64,000 nucleotides of DNA, from positions 310,001-374,000 of the forward strand of contig NZ_CP071955.1 in assembly GCF_017603965.1 (NCBI RefSeq), read 5' to 3'. Position numbers and translations under genes: made by a program. This DNA is from Xanthomonas fragariae. Its GTDB lineage: Bacteria > Pseudomonadota > Gammaproteobacteria > Xanthomonadales > Xanthomonadaceae. Of the stretch, positions 26,172 to 35,855 are shown piece by piece; position 1 is the stretch's first letter; each line of letters opens with the position of its first letter. Under the pieces are notes generated by a model. That model worked only from the letters and a program-made list of their open reading frames with translations. It made no database searches and was not told the origin of the DNA.

Positions 26172-27377
26172 TCAGTCAGACACACGCAACGGCTGCCGGC
26201 TTACCACATCGCGCGCCTGCACGATCGCCTCGATCAGCGCCTGCACTTGTTGCGGCGTATGCAATGCAGACAGAGTGACGCGCAGGCGCGCCTTGCCTTC
26301 TGGCACGGTAGGCGGACGAATTGCGCCAACCATGAAACCGGACTGTTCCAGCGCAGCGGACATTGCCATCACGGTCGCATCTTCGCCGCACAGCAAGGGC
26401 TGGATCGGCGTATCGGACGCCATCAGTTCGAAACCATGCCGACGCGCGCCATTGCGGAAAGTGCCGATCAGCTCGACAAGTCGCGCACGCCGCCAATCGT
26501 CGCGACGCGCCAAGCGCACCGCCGCCAACGTTGCAGCGACCTGCGCCGGCGGCAACGCAGTGCTGTAGATGTATGGGCGCGCGGTTTCGGCCAGATGACG
26601 CACCAGCGCTTGCTCGCCGACCACCACCGCTCCATACCCGCCCAGTGCCTTGCCCAGCGTCACTAATTGTAGGGGCACTTCGGCCACACCGAGTCCGGCA
26701 TCGGCCACGCAGCCGCGCCCTTGCGGACCGAGCACGCCCACGCCGTGTGCATCGTCGACATAGAACAACGCTTCCTGCATGCGTGCGACCAAGCTCAACG
26801 CACGCAGCGGCGCGACATCGCCATCCATGCTGAAAACTCCATCGCTGGCCAGTATCGCCGTACCGTCGGGCGACCCTTTGAGTTGACGCATCGCACCTCC
26901 CACATCCAGATGCGGATAGCGCCGCAACCGGCAGCCGGCCAGGCGTGTGGCATCGAGCAGGCTGGCGTGATTGAGCCGGTCCTGCACGCAGACATCGTCT
27001 TCTTCGCTAAGCAAGGCTTGCTGCACGGCCAGATTGGCGATGAAGCCGCTGCCTAACAACAAGGCCGACGGATAACCCAACCATTGGGCAATCTCGCGCT
27101 CCAGCATTTCGTGCGCGGTGTGGTGGCCGCAGATCAGATGCGAGGCGGTCGCGCCGGCGCCATCGCGCGCCGCGGCGTCTTGCAGCGCTGCGATCACTTC
27201 GAACTGCTGCGACAGACCCAGATAGTCGTTGGAACAGAAACCGGTCAGCCAGCGGCCATCGATTTCCAACCGCACGCCATCGCGGCGGCTCACTTGACGC
27301 CGCACCCGCACCCGTTCTTGAGCAACACGCAATGTGCGCAGCGACGAAATCCGTTCGTGCAGATCGGGGCGAGCCAT
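26172..27377 (-). CDS. bioF: 8-amino-7-oxononanoate synthase
   Basis: The 401-residue PLP enzyme condenses pimeloyl-ACP with L-alanine to give 8-amino-7-oxononanoate. It shows [42 protein letters not shown] and the PLP lysine in [11 protein letters not shown], all typical of BioF. It starts at the ATG at 27377; an in-frame upstream codon at 27392 is less likely. bioB lies 33 bases upstream in the same direction, so the two are probably co-transcribed. Confidence 0.96.
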   Translation of the reverse strand: MARPDLHERISSLRTLRVAQERVRVRRQVSRRDGVRLEIDGRWLTGFCSNDYLGLSQQFEVIAALQDAAARDGAGATASHLICGHHTAHEMLEREIAQWLGYPSALLLGSGFIANLAVQQALLSEEDDVCVQDRLNHASLLDATRLAGCRLRRYPHLDVGGAMRQLKGSPDGTAILASDGVFSMDGDVAPLRALSLVARMQEALFYVDDAHGVGVLGPQGRGCVADAGLGVAEVPLQLVTLGKALGGYGAVVVGEQALVRHLAETARPYIYSTALPPAQVAATLAAVRLARRDDWRRARLVELIGTFRNGARRHGFELMASDTPIQPLLCGEDATVMAMSAALEQSGFMVGAIRPPTVPEGKARLRVTLSALHTPQQVQALIEAIVQARDVVSRQPLRVSD

Positions 27378-27410
27378 GGGGTCGGTCAACAACGAAGAAG
27401 GGCCGCTAGG

Positions 27411-28502
27411 CTAGCGTGCCGGGCTCAGTGCGCCCAGCCGACACCGACGACCGGTGCCGGAGTCGCGATCGGGCGGCGTGCTCGCAAGCGGCACTACGGT
27501 GATGTCGGCATGCACGGTGCCGTGGTGGTCGTGCTCGGCAGCGTCGACGGTCACCTGCATCGGGCGCAGGCCCAGGCGCTGGAACAGCGCCAGGTCGCGT
27601 TCGGTGTCTGGGTTGCCGGTGGTGAGCAGTTTTTCGCCGTAGAAAATCGAGTTTGCGCCTGCCAGGAAGCATAGCGCCTGCAGTTCGTCGCTCATCGCTT
27701 CGCGGCCCGCCGACAGGCGCACCATCGACTTGGGCATGCTGATGCGGGCGACGGCGATCATGCGGACGAACTCGAACGGATCCAGTTGCTGGGTGCCATG
27801 CAACGGGGTGCCGGCGACTTGCACCAACTGGTTGATCGGCACCGAGTCCGGATGCGCCGGCAGCGTCGACAGCGCCAGCAGCAGGCCGATGCGGTGTTCA
27901 CGCGTTTCGCCCATGCCCACGATGCCGCCGCAGCAGGTTTTCAAGCCGACATCGCGCACATGCTCCAGCGTGTTGAGGCGATCCTGATACTGGCGGGTGT
28001 GGATGATCGAGTCGTAGTAATCCGGCGCGGTGTCCAGATTGTGGTTGTAGTAGTCCAGCCCGGCATCCTTGAGCGCGCGCGCCTGGCCGGCGTCGAGCAT
28101 ACCGAGCGTGGCGCAGGTTTCCAGGCCCATCGCCTTGACCTCCCGGATCATCGCTGCGACCTTGGGGATGTCGCGCTCCTTGGGGGAGCGCCAGGCTGCG
28201 CCCATACAGAAGCGCGACGCACCGGCGGCCTTGGCCTGTCGCGCTTTGGCGACGACTTCTTCGGTTTCCATCAGTTTCTGCGCGGTCACGCCGGTGTCGT
28301 AGCGCTGCGCCTGCGGGCAGTAAGCGCAGTCTTCCGGGCAGCCGCCGGTCTTGACCGACAGCAGCGTGGACACCTGCACCTCGGCTGGATCGAAGTGAGC
28401 GCGGTGCACGCCGGCGGCGCTGTGCAGCAGCTCCGGGAACGGCAGATCGAACAGCGCCTGCAGCTCTTTGCGATCCCAGTCATGGCGGACGACAACAGAC
28501 AT
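27411..28502 (-). CDS. bioB: Biotin synthase
   Basis: This 363-residue radical-SAM enzyme inserts sulfur into dethiobiotin. The cluster motif CPEDCAYC (CxxxCxxC) follows [13 protein letters not shown], and [22 protein letters not shown] and [15 protein letters not shown] are BioB hallmarks. The start at 28502 ([18 protein letters not shown]) has GGAAAC upstream and follows the family. It appears to be the first gene of the bioB-bioF unit and lies next to a BirA-type operator. Confidence 0.97.
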   Translation of the reverse strand: MSVVVRHDWDRKELQALFDLPFPELLHSAAGVHRAHFDPAEVQVSTLLSVKTGGCPEDCAYCPQAQRYDTGVTAQKLMETEEVVAKARQAKAAGASRFCMGAAWRSPKERDIPKVAAMIREVKAMGLETCATLGMLDAGQARALKDAGLDYYNHNLDTAPDYYDSIIHTRQYQDRLNTLEHVRDVGLKTCCGGIVGMGETREHRIGLLLALSTLPAHPDSVPINQLVQVAGTPLHGTQQLDPFEFVRMIAVARISMPKSMVRLSAGREAMSDELQALCFLAGANSIFYGEKLLTTGNPDTERDLALFQRLGLRPMQVTVDAAEHDHHGTVHADITVVPLASTPPDRDSGTGRRCRLGALSPAR

Positions 28503-28563
28503 CGGAGTTTCCTGACGGTCAGCGGCTTGGAAGCCAGGCAGTCTGGTGAGCATGGAAGATACT

Positions 28564-28597
28564 GTCAACTTCAATGAGGTGCGATCGGTTTACAAGT
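28564..28597. promoter_or_regulatory. Putative BirA biotin operator between bioB and comF
   Basis: CTGTCAACT, 16 bases, then GGTTTACAA forms an inverted repeat matching the proteobacterial biotin operator TTGTAAACC-N15/16-GGTTTACAA; the right half is perfect, the left matches six of nine. It lies about 60 bases upstream of bioB, where BirA-biotinyl-AMP would repress. The position requires comF to start downstream, at 28609. Confidence 0.65.
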
Positions 28598-28608
28598 GGC
28601 CGCGACGG

Positions 28609-29277
28609 ATGTTGCGGCTGCTGCTGCCGAGCTTGTGCCTGGTCTGCGCAGAAGCCGGCACTGCCGATTACGATCTGTGCCTCTCGTGTCGTGCCGCCTT
28701 GCCGGATCACGGCCACGCCTGCCCGTGCTGCGCCACCCAGCTGTATGACCCCGATGGGGTGGCGCTGTGCGGGCAATGCCTGCAGCATCCTCCGCCGCTG
28801 CAGCGTGTGCATGCGTGCTTTACCTATCGCTGGCCGGTGGACGGTTTGCTGCGGCGTTTCAAGTTTCATCAGGACTTGGCGGCGGGCCGGCTGCTCAGCG
28901 AGTTGATGGCCAAACGCTGTGCGGGCCTGCCACGCCCGCATGCGCTGGTGCCGGTGAGCCTGCATCGGCAGCGCTTGCGTCAGCGTGGATACGATCAGGC
29001 GCTGGAGCTGGCCAAGCCGCTTGGCCGCGCGCTGCAACTGCCCTGCCTGCCATTGCTGCAACGTGTGCGCGCGACCGCGCCGCAATCCGAATTGGATGCG
29101 ACCGAGCGCCAGCGCAATCTGCGCGATGCCTTCGTCGCGCGTGGCGCGTTGCCGGCGCATGTGGCTTTGGTGGATGACGTGATGACCACCGGCGCGACCT
29201 TGCATGCTGCTGCGCAGGCATTGCGTCGTGCGGGTGTGCAGCGGGTGGATGCGTGGGTGTGTGCACGGGTGCCGTGA
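28609..29277 (+). CDS. comF: ComF-family phosphoribosyltransferase-like protein
   Basis: About 222 residues. Cysteine pairs near the N-terminus (CLVC, CLSC, CPCC, CGQC) suggest a zinc ribbon. The C-terminal half is a type I phosphoribosyltransferase fold with VALVDDVMTTGATL, the PRPP loop. ComF proteins assist uptake or processing of transforming DNA. The gene is divergent from bioB. The ATG at 28609 keeps the biotin operator outside the gene; ATG 28552 is an in-frame alternative with a better ribosome-binding site. Confidence 0.88.
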   Translation: MLRLLLPSLCLVCAEAGTADYDLCLSCRAALPDHGHACPCCATQLYDPDGVALCGQCLQHPPPLQRVHACFTYRWPVDGLLRRFKFHQDLAAGRLLSELMAKRCAGLPRPHALVPVSLHRQRLRQRGYDQALELAKPLGRALQLPCLPLLQRVRATAPQSELDATERQRNLRDAFVARGALPAHVALVDDVMTTGATLHAAAQALRRAGVQRVDAWVCARVP

Positions 29278-29457
29278 GGACGAGGACGAGGCTTCGCCTG
29301 TACCCTCACCGCAACCCCTTATCCTCTATATTCTCTTTACGATTCTGAGCGGCCGCGGGAGGAAGTGAGGTCGCCACGCCGGACTCTCCTGGCAAATGCC
29401 CGAACAGTTGCTGGAGTTGGCACGCTTGATGCGCGCGTGCCGACGATGATGGCGCAC

Positions 29458-30363
29458 CTAGCGCAACGCCAGCGAGGCAGCGATGCTGACGAAGATTGCC
29501 ACGCCAATCCAGTTGTTGTGCAGGAAAGCGCGGAAGCAGGGGCCGCGTTCGCGATGGCGGGCGATGTAGAATTCATAGATCACCAGCAGCGCTGCGATGC
29601 CCAGGCCTGCCCAATACGCCGTGGTGAGTTGTGCGCGCAGGCCTACCAGTGCCAAGGTTGCAAACATCAGCCCATACAGCACGCCTTGTGCGACCAGGTC
29701 GAACTTGCCGAACAGGATGGCGGTGGATTTGCTGCCCATGCGAATGTCGTCTTCGCGGTCGACCATGGCGTACCAGGTATCGTATGCAGTCGCCCACAGG
29801 ATATTGGCCGCGTACAGCAGCCACGCAAGCAGCGGCACGCTGCCTTGCACTGCGGCAAAACCCATCGGGATGCCCCAGCCGAATGCCATGCCCAGATAGA
29901 CCTGAGGCAGGTGGGTGTGGCGTTTGAGATAAGGATAGCTGGCGGCCAGGAACACGCCGGGCACGCTCAGCGCCACGGTCAGCCAGTTGAGGGTGAGCAC
30001 CAGCGCGAACGCCACCAGCATCAGTGCGATGAATAACCATAGCGCTTCGCGTCCGGAAACCGCACCAGCGGCCAGCGGACGCGACTTGGTACGCTCCACG
30101 TGCGGGTCCAGCCAGCGGTCGGCATAGTCGTTGATCACGCAGCCGGCCGAGCGGGTCAGCCAGACCCCGGCGGTGAACACCAACAGCGTCCACAGCGGCG
30201 GCATGCCGTCTGCGGCCAGCCACAATGCCCACCAGGTAGGCCAGAGCAGCAACAGGCTGCCGATCGGGCGGTCGCCACGCACCAGCTTCCAGTATTGACC
30301 CAGTCGCAGCGGCCACGTCAGCGCGGACGCTGCGGGTATCTGTTCAACACCATGCTTGCTCAT
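29458..30363 (-). CDS. ubiA: 4-hydroxybenzoate octaprenyltransferase
   Basis: This 301-residue integral membrane prenyltransferase has both Asp-rich motifs of Ubi[22 protein letters not shown] (metal/diphosphate binding) and [13 protein letters not shown], with about eight hydrophobic segments. It attaches the polyprenyl chain to 4-hydroxybenzoate in ubiquinone synthesis at the inner membrane. It is convergent with comF; no terminator is evident between them. Confidence 0.97.
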   Translation of the reverse strand: MSKHGVEQIPAASALTWPLRLGQYWKLVRGDRPIGSLLLLWPTWWALWLAADGMPPLWTLLVFTAGVWLTRSAGCVINDYADRWLDPHVERTKSRPLAAGAVSGREALWLFIALMLVAFALVLTLNWLTVALSVPGVFLAASYPYLKRHTHLPQVYLGMAFGWGIPMGFAAVQGSVPLLAWLLYAANILWATAYDTWYAMVDREDDIRMGSKSTAILFGKFDLVAQGVLYGLMFATLALVGLRAQLTTAYWAGLGIAALLVIYEFYIARHRERGPCFRAFLHNNWIGVAIFVSIAASLALR

Positions 30364-30457
30364 GTGGCAAAGAGTAGCAGCGCGGCTCGGCTGTGGTCAT
30401 GCCTCGCCTGGAGATTGCGCCGCGTCGTGTGCCTGTACTGACCTCCCAAAGTACTTA

Positions 30458-30598
30458 GAGTGGCTAACAAAACGACTGCGCTCACCGCCACGCGGGCGCG
30501 GCCGGTGATCGGAATCGGCATGTACCACGCGTACACTGCGGTTCCTGGGCGCCGTCCGCACCCAATTGGCGACTGTTCGCTACGCTTTGTTAGCCACT
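30458..30598. mobile_element. MITE-like element, copy B
   Basis: A 141-bp element flanked by TA on both sides, with imperfect terminal inverted repeats (GAGTGGCTAACAAAAC and GCTTTGTTAGCCAC). It is homologous to copy A (6524-6660, inverted) and copy C (58593-58735). It has no coding capacity. Confidence 0.8.
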
Positions 30599-30760
30599 AC
30601 CAAGCGGGCACGATTACGTCTTGATTGACCGTCACCATCAACGTGGGCTTATCGGCACCGCCTGCAGGGACGGTGCTGGTGCTGCGCGCTGCTCGGCCAA
30701 GCGTGATGACATCGGGTTCACGCCTGCCGGCATCCCGACATTGCCCGCAGCGCCAGCGCG
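30597..30760 (-). pseudogene. Probable 3' remnant of an unidentified gene
   Basis: On the minus strand the frame ends VPAGGADKPTLMVTVNQDVIVPAW before a stop. This looks like the C-terminus of a real protein, but no plausible start or domain lies upstream. The stop codon abuts the end of the MITE. The family is not recognised. Confidence 0.35.
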
Positions 30761-30918
30761 GCGCGCAGCGGGCGGGTCGTTGCGCGGGCCGGCCTGTGCC
30801 TGGCGTTGAATTCTGGCGCCGGGGACAAGTCTGAAGTTGTGTCGCCGCTACTGAAACGCTGTTCATGAAGCGCTGCAAGCGCACCTTGCAACACAACAGC
30901 CGCAACACAGCAGTAGCG

Positions 30919-31515
30919 TCACAACAGCTGCGCAGCCCGTTGAATCACCTCGGGCATGATCGCACCCACGCCCTTGCTGCCCTGCAATTGCTTGCAGGTG
31001 TCCAATGCAGTGGCCACCGAATCGTAGCCGATCATCGCGCTGCCATCGATGTCGGATGCGTAGATCAATTTGCCGCCGGTCCGTGTGGCAAGTGCACGCG
31101 CAACCGCGGGCGTGGTGTCGAACAATTTGATCGAGGTACCGAGCAAGGTCAGCTGGCCGGTCCGTGTCTCGATCGCGGCGGCCACGGTCGGCTGCTGTCC
31201 ACTAGGACGGACGGCCGATGCCGCGCGCGCCGCAGTCGCGTTGTCAAGATAAATGGCATAGCGATCGAAGCGTGCCAGCGGTGTGTCCGCAGTTGTCTGT
31301 GCGGTCGACAGCGATTGCGAGCTGGTCGTCGCACGTGCAGCCTGAACGGGACGCACCACCGCACCGGGAATTAGCCGGAAACTTGTGCGGCCTACCGCAA
31401 TGGTCTGCCCGGTGGCGGCATCGTGCAGGTGTTTGCTGCCCAGGCTCTGTGCCGAAGCAGCAGTGGACACGCTAGCGGCAACGACCAACAGCAGGGGAAT
31501 CAGAGATGTCTTCAT
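30919..31515 (-). CDS. Small secreted partner protein of the upstream kexin-like protease
   Basis: The 198-residue protein has a Sec signal peptide (about residues 1-22, ending ASAQ). The mature part has no known catalytic motif. It is a paralogue of the protein at 33443-34054: both follow a kexin-like protease gene on the minus strand, start within two bases of its stop codon, and share the pattern TPA.AR.LA..TGG and DGSA.I.Y.SV. Such pairing recalls Aeromonas sobria serine protease and its external chaperone ORF2, so a chaperone or inhibitor role for the protease is plausible but unproven. Confidence 0.65.
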   Translation of the reverse strand: MKTSLIPLLLVVAASVSTAASAQSLGSKHLHDAATGQTIAVGRTSFRLIPGAVVRPVQAARATTSSQSLSTAQTTADTPLARFDRYAIYLDNATAARAASAVRPSGQQPTVAAAIETRTGQLTLLGTSIKLFDTTPAVARALATRTGGKLIYASDIDGSAMIGYDSVATALDTCKQLQGSKGVGAIMPEVIQRAAQLL

Positions 31516-31516
31516 A

Positions 31517-33331
31517 TCAGTGGCCCACCACGCGCATTTCGAACTCCTGAAGTTGTTCCTTGCCCTTGTCGGCGAGCATGTCGTTGACCTCCAACGTCCA
31601 GCGCCCGGCCGAGGATTCGTCCAGGAAGGCATTGCTGGAGGTCAGCCAGACCACCGTGCCATCCGGGCTCGTGTCGAGTGTGGAAAATGGCGTCATCACC
31701 GTACTGCGCGTGCCGCTGGGCGATACCAGCACCACCCGCAGATTGCTCGGATCCTTGTGCGTGGTCGAGAAGTACAGCTGCACCCCTTCCACCTTGAAAG
31801 ACTGCGTGATGTTCAACGACAACCTGGCGGGCGCAGCGACACCGCCAATAGTGCTGCTCTTGCCCGCGTACACCCTCCACTTGGTGTCCTGCATCGCAGG
31901 CAGCGAGGTGAAGTGCATGGAACGTTCCACCGCCGCCGCCGCATCGACCAGCCCGAAGCCGTACCAGTTGCTGAAACGGTGATCAGCAGCATTGGTGATC
32001 CACCCTGGCTCGATCACCGTGCCTTTGTAAACGGCCTTGGGCTGGTTGGGATCGACCTGGACTGCGGTCGTGGCAAGAATGTATTTGACATCGCGCAGCG
32101 TCAGTTGCGGGTTGGCGCTCAGCATCAACGCGGCAACGCCTGCCACGGTGGGTGCGGAGGCAGAGGTGCCATTCATGCGTGCGCTGTAATTGCACGATGC
32201 ATCGATCTTGGAGCGGCTGGTATCGAGTCCGTTTTGTGGTGCACGGTTGCGATCACGATTGTTACCGGCGGTGCAGCCGCTCAGATCGGTAGTGACGATC
32301 GCCGGCGAAAAGAATGGCTGCGGGCCCTGCGCATTGAGAATTCCATAGACCTCCTTGAAGGTCTCCGGATGCGGATCGAAGCGACGCTGGAAGCCGAACT
32401 CGCCCGAGAGCCCGGACACCCACAACGCTGATCCAGGCGACGAGTAACTCGCGCGTACCCCGTCGGCATTGACGGCACCGACGACGATCATGGTCGTCAA
32501 ACTGTTGATGTAGTCGATATTCGCACTGCTGCAACCAACCCCGAGCTGCCGCGTCCGGTCGGCGCAGCGGTCGATCAGTTTGCCCTGCGCATCCACATCG
32601 ATCAGCGTATTGAAATCGTTGCCTGCCGACTTGACGTAGATGCCACCTTTGCCGCCCCGCTGGGCCTGCATCAGCGTTTCAAGCGAGCGTTGTTCGTTGG
32701 TGTCGCTGAATGGATAGGACGGCGCGGAGACGCCGAAGCTGTTGTTGAACACGTCCATGCGACGCCCCTCGTGCCCATCGCCCCACGCGTAGCGAATATC
32801 GACGTATTGCTTGCTGCCATCGGTTTCAGCGATCGCGTTGAAGCCGGCCAGGCCGGCGTCCGGCGCAACACCGCGCCCGCCAATGTTGTTCCATCCGCGC
32901 TCGGCGATAATGCCGGCGACCGCAGTGCCGTGGTTGCTGTCGATCTCGTCCGCAGGCGGGGTGGGGTTGTTGGAGTCCTTCAAGAAGTTATGCGACCCGC
33001 CGGCGACGATGTTGTCGACAAGATCCTCGTGCGCGATCTCCAGGCCGTCATCGATGACGGCGACATTGACGCCTGCACCGCGGATGCCGAGCGTGTGCAG
33101 GATGTCCACGTCCAGGTCCACGCCGGGCACGGGGCGGCTGTCGCCGATCACCGGCTGACCTTGATTGAGCAGATGCCATTGGTAGTGCAATAACGGGTCG
33201 CTGGCCTCCTTCGCATTGATCGGTGGGTTGACACCGGTCGGGGTTGCCGCATTCGCTGCGAGCGAAGAAAGACAAAGCGCCAGCACGCAAGCGCAATGCA
33301 GCGGTAGGCGCCGCAGAGTAGAGGTTGTCAT
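31517..33331 (-). CDS. Secreted kexin-like subtilisin serine protease with P domain, copy 1
   Basis: The 604-residue protein has a signal peptide (about 1-28) and an S8 peptidase domain with catalytic Asp94 (VIDDG), His134 (SNHGTAVAG), oxyanion Asn238 (SAGND) and Ser390 (NGTSASAP). A C-terminal P/proprotein-convertase domain (about 470-604) contains LRVVLVSPSGTRS. That places it in the kexin/furin-like branch. There is no long propeptide: DPLLHYQWHLLNQGQ begins soon after the signal. It is probably exported and acts outside the cytoplasm. It is paired with the small gene at 30919. Confidence 0.93.
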   Translation of the reverse strand: MTTSTLRRLPLHCACVLALCLSSLAANAATPTGVNPPINAKEASDPLLHYQWHLLNQGQPVIGDSRPVPGVDLDVDILHTLGIRGAGVNVAVIDDGLEIAHEDLVDNIVAGGSHNFLKDSNNPTPPADEIDSNHGTAVAGIIAERGWNNIGGRGVAPDAGLAGFNAIAETDGSKQYVDIRYAWGDGHEGRRMDVFNNSFGVSAPSYPFSDTNEQRSLETLMQAQRGGKGGIYVKSAGNDFNTLIDVDAQGKLIDRCADRTRQLGVGCSSANIDYINSLTTMIVVGAVNADGVRASYSSPGSALWVSGLSGEFGFQRRFDPHPETFKEVYGILNAQGPQPFFSPAIVTTDLSGCTAGNNRDRNRAPQNGLDTSRSKIDASCNYSARMNGTSASAPTVAGVAALMLSANPQLTLRDVKYILATTAVQVDPNQPKAVYKGTVIEPGWITNAADHRFSNWYGFGLVDAAAAVERSMHFTSLPAMQDTKWRVYAGKSSTIGGVAAPARLSLNITQSFKVEGVQLYFSTTHKDPSNLRVVLVSPSGTRSTVMTPFSTLDTSPDGTVVWLTSSNAFLDESSAGRWTLEVNDMLADKGKEQLQEFEMRVVGH

Positions 33332-33411
33332 GGTGGGTTGTCGGTAAATGGATAGGACGAGTCTTGCAGGGTGTCGGCGACATCGACTGTCATGCCGCTC
33401 GGCATAGCAAA

Positions 33412-33435
33412 GGCCGCAGGTGTCAGCCTGCGGCC
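33412..33435 (-). terminator. Probable terminator of the second protease unit
   Basis: GGCCGCAGG and CCTGCGGCC form a perfect 9-bp stem with a six-base loop, followed on the minus strand by TTTGCT. It lies seven bases past the stop codon of the small secreted gene at 33443. Confidence 0.55.
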
Positions 33436-33442
33436 GTCGCGC

Positions 33443-34054
33443 TCACATCGGTTGCCTGATTGCCTGCATCACCACCAGCGATGCCTGCGCAACGCCACTG
33501 CTGTGTTGCAGGCTGGGCAGCGCACGTTGCGCTTTTTCTACCGATGGATAGACGATGACCGCGCTGCCGTCCACGGTCGAGGTATAAGCGATGGTCCCGC
33601 CGGTGCTGCTCGCAAGCGACCTCGCAGTTGCAGGCGTGGTGCCGGTGAGTTTGACGTGTGGGTTGACCAGCACCACACGGCCGTTGCGCTCGTTCACTGC
33701 AGCGGCAATGCTGCGTTCTGCGGTGGTGGAGAGACTGCGCGCCGCGCTTGCGGGTGCATCCAGTATTACGGCATACGGCCCGATGCGGGCGGCAACCTTG
33801 CCATTGGGGAATGCGCTCGCCATCCGTGCATGCGCACCGCCAGCCGATCCATGCGCTGTTGTTGCAGCGTCCAGCTGCAGGTTCTCGGTCACGACCGTGC
33901 CGGGCAGCATGCGGAACATGTCCGGGCCGGATTGAAAGCGCTCGCCCGTGGCTGCCGTTTGCAGGGCTTGGGCATCCATGTATTGGGATGCATGCGCGGC
34001 ACCGATGGAGGCGATGGAAAGCGTCAGTACACAAGCAACGATCATCGGTTTCAT
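33443..34054 (-). CDS. Small secreted partner protein of the second kexin-like protease
   Basis: The 203-residue protein has a Sec signal peptide (about residues 1-22, ending AHAS). It is the paralogue of 30919-31515 and has the same position after a kexin-like protease, with its start codon directly before the protease stop codon. No catalytic motif is visible. Tight spacing implies translational coupling and a joint function with the protease; chaperone or inhibitor is an inference. A longer reading from 34096 would remove the signal peptide from the N-terminus and is rejected. Confidence 0.65.
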   Translation of the reverse strand: MKPMIVACVLTLSIASIGAAHASQYMDAQALQTAATGERFQSGPDMFRMLPGTVVTENLQLDAATTAHGSAGGAHARMASAFPNGKVAARIGPYAVILDAPASAARSLSTTAERSIAAAVNERNGRVVLVNPHVKLTGTTPATARSLASSTGGTIAYTSTVDGSAVIVYPSVEKAQRALPSLQHSSGVAQASLVVMQAIRQPM

Positions 34055-34055
34055 G

Positions 34056-35855
34056 TCAGTGCCCCAGGATGCGAAGTTTGAAGGCGTTGAGTGCAACGGT
34101 GGTCCTGGGCTCGCTCATGTCGGTGACTTCCAAGGTCCAGACCCCGCGTGATGCCTCATCCAGAAACGCATTGCTGGAAGTGAGGTCGATGTAGAAGCCG
34201 GTCTTTGCATAGGGGGCCGGATCCAATGCGGAGAAGGGCGTGGCGACTACGCTGCGTGTCCCGCTCGGCGACACCAGAACCACCCGCAGGTTGGAGGGTG
34301 TCTTGTGCGCGGAATGCAGCGATAGTTGTACCGCTTCGACCTTCATCGCCTGCTGGATACGGATGCGCAGTTTCCCCGGCCGCGCCGGCCCACCGATCTG
34401 GCTGGCCGCATCGGTGGAGCTCACCCACTGCGTGTCGCGTACAGGCGGCAGCGGTGTGAAGTGGCTCGCCTTGTAGACAGCCGCAGCTGCATCGGCCAAA
34501 CCGAAGCCGTACCAGTTGCTGAAGCGATGTCCTGCCGCGTTGGTGATCCATCCCGGATCGATCACGCTGCCCTGATAGACCACAGGCGGTTGCCACGGGT
34601 CGATCTGGCGCGCAGTTGTCGCAAGAATGTATTTGACGTCACGCGCGCTCAGGCTGGAATTGGCGCTGAGGATCAGCGCAGCGACGCCGGAGACGGTGGG
34701 CACGGAGGCCGAGGTGCCGTTCATGGTGGCGCTGTAGTTGCACGATGGGTCGATCTTGGACTTGCTGCCGTCCAAGGCATTGTCGACCGTGGTGGGATCG
34801 TCCGCGTTGTCGCCTGCGGCGCAGCCGCTGAGGTCGGTGGTGACGATGGCCGGGTCGTAAGCGAATGGTGCGAACTCCGGCGGAAGACTGGACGCCGCAT
34901 CGGGAGAGAACTTGCGTTGATAACCGAATTCACCGCCAAGACCGGAGACCCACAAGGCAGAGCCTGACGAGGAATACGAAGCGTGCTCGCCCTTGGCATT
35001 GACGCTGGCCACAACAATGGTGCCGGGCAGATTTGTTAACGGGTCGACGTTAGCCAATATGCAGCCGACGTTCAGTGTGCGCGATAGTTCGCTACAGAGG
35101 TTGACGATATTTCCGTTTTCGTCTACTACGCTCAGGTCCCTGAATTTATTGCCCGCCGACTTGATGTAAATGCCGCCAAGACCGCTGCGCGTCGAGCGCA
35201 TCAAGGTTTCCCATGCGCGACGTTCCTCATCGGAGATGTCTAAATAAACGGTTGCAACCGTCCCCCAGCTATTGTTGAATACATCGATATTGCGTGCCTC
35301 TGGCCCATCACCCCACGCATACCGGACGCTTGCGTCGTTATTGGACGAAGCGCGTGCAAGGAAATCGAATCCTGCCAGCAGTACTTCCGGCGCCACGCCG
35401 CGCCCACCGCGGCCGTTCCAGCCGACCGCACCGATGATGCCGGCGACAGCGGTGCCGTGGCCATTATCAGGGTCGATAGGCGTGGTGTCGTGCGATCCAT
35501 CGCCGAAGTTGTGCGAGCCGTTGGGCAGGATGTTGTCGGACAGATCTTCGTGACCCAGCTCCAATCCGTTATCTACCACGCCGACCCGCACGCCGCGACC
35601 GCGGATGTTCAAGGCGTGCAGGATTTCCACATCCATATCGACGCCAGGCACCGGGCGGCTGTCGCCGATCACTGCCTGTCCCTGATTGAGCAGATGCCAT
35701 TGGTAGCGCAGCAATGGATCGTTGGAGTTGGAGCTGGAGTTGGCATTGACAGCCGTAGCCGTCACCGGTGCTGCGGCCAGCGCCGAGGGTGGCGCGCTGC
35801 CGATCAGGAGGGCGCCGATCAACAGGGCGAGAGGTCGCCTGAGAAAAGAGTTCAT
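34056..35855 (-). CDS. Secreted kexin-like subtilisin serine protease with P domain, copy 2
   Basis: The 599-residue paralogue of the protease at 31517 has a signal peptide (about 1-28), Asp95 (VVDNG), His133 (NGHGTAVAG), the oxyanion Asn in KSAGNKF, and Ser382 (NGTSASVP). The P domain follows (SNLRVVLVSPSGTRSVV). All catalytic residues are intact. The protease-partner pair was evidently duplicated as a unit, since both pairs keep the same order and spacing. A leader of unknown structure lies upstream of 35855. Confidence 0.93.
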   Translation of the reverse strand: MNSFLRRPLALLIGALLIGSAPPSALAAAPVTATAVNANSSSNSNDPLLRYQWHLLNQGQAVIGDSRPVPGVDMDVEILHALNIRGRGVRVGVVDNGLELGHEDLSDNILPNGSHNFGDGSHDTTPIDPDNGHGTAVAGIIGAVGWNGRGGRGVAPEVLLAGFDFLARASSNNDASVRYAWGDGPEARNIDVFNNSWGTVATVYLDISDEERRAWETLMRSTRSGLGGIYIKSAGNKFRDLSVVDENGNIVNLCSELSRTLNVGCILANVDPLTNLPGTIVVASVNAKGEHASYSSSGSALWVSGLGGEFGYQRKFSPDAASSLPPEFAPFAYDPAIVTTDLSGCAAGDNADDPTTVDNALDGSKSKIDPSCNYSATMNGTSASVPTVSGVAALILSANSSLSARDVKYILATTARQIDPWQPPVVYQGSVIDPGWITNAAGHRFSNWYGFGLADAAAAVYKASHFTPLPPVRDTQWVSSTDAASQIGGPARPGKLRIRIQQAMKVEAVQLSLHSAHKTPSNLRVVLVSPSGTRSVVATPFSALDPAPYAKTGFYIDLTSSNAFLDEASRGVWTLEVTDMSEPRTTVALNAFKLRILGH

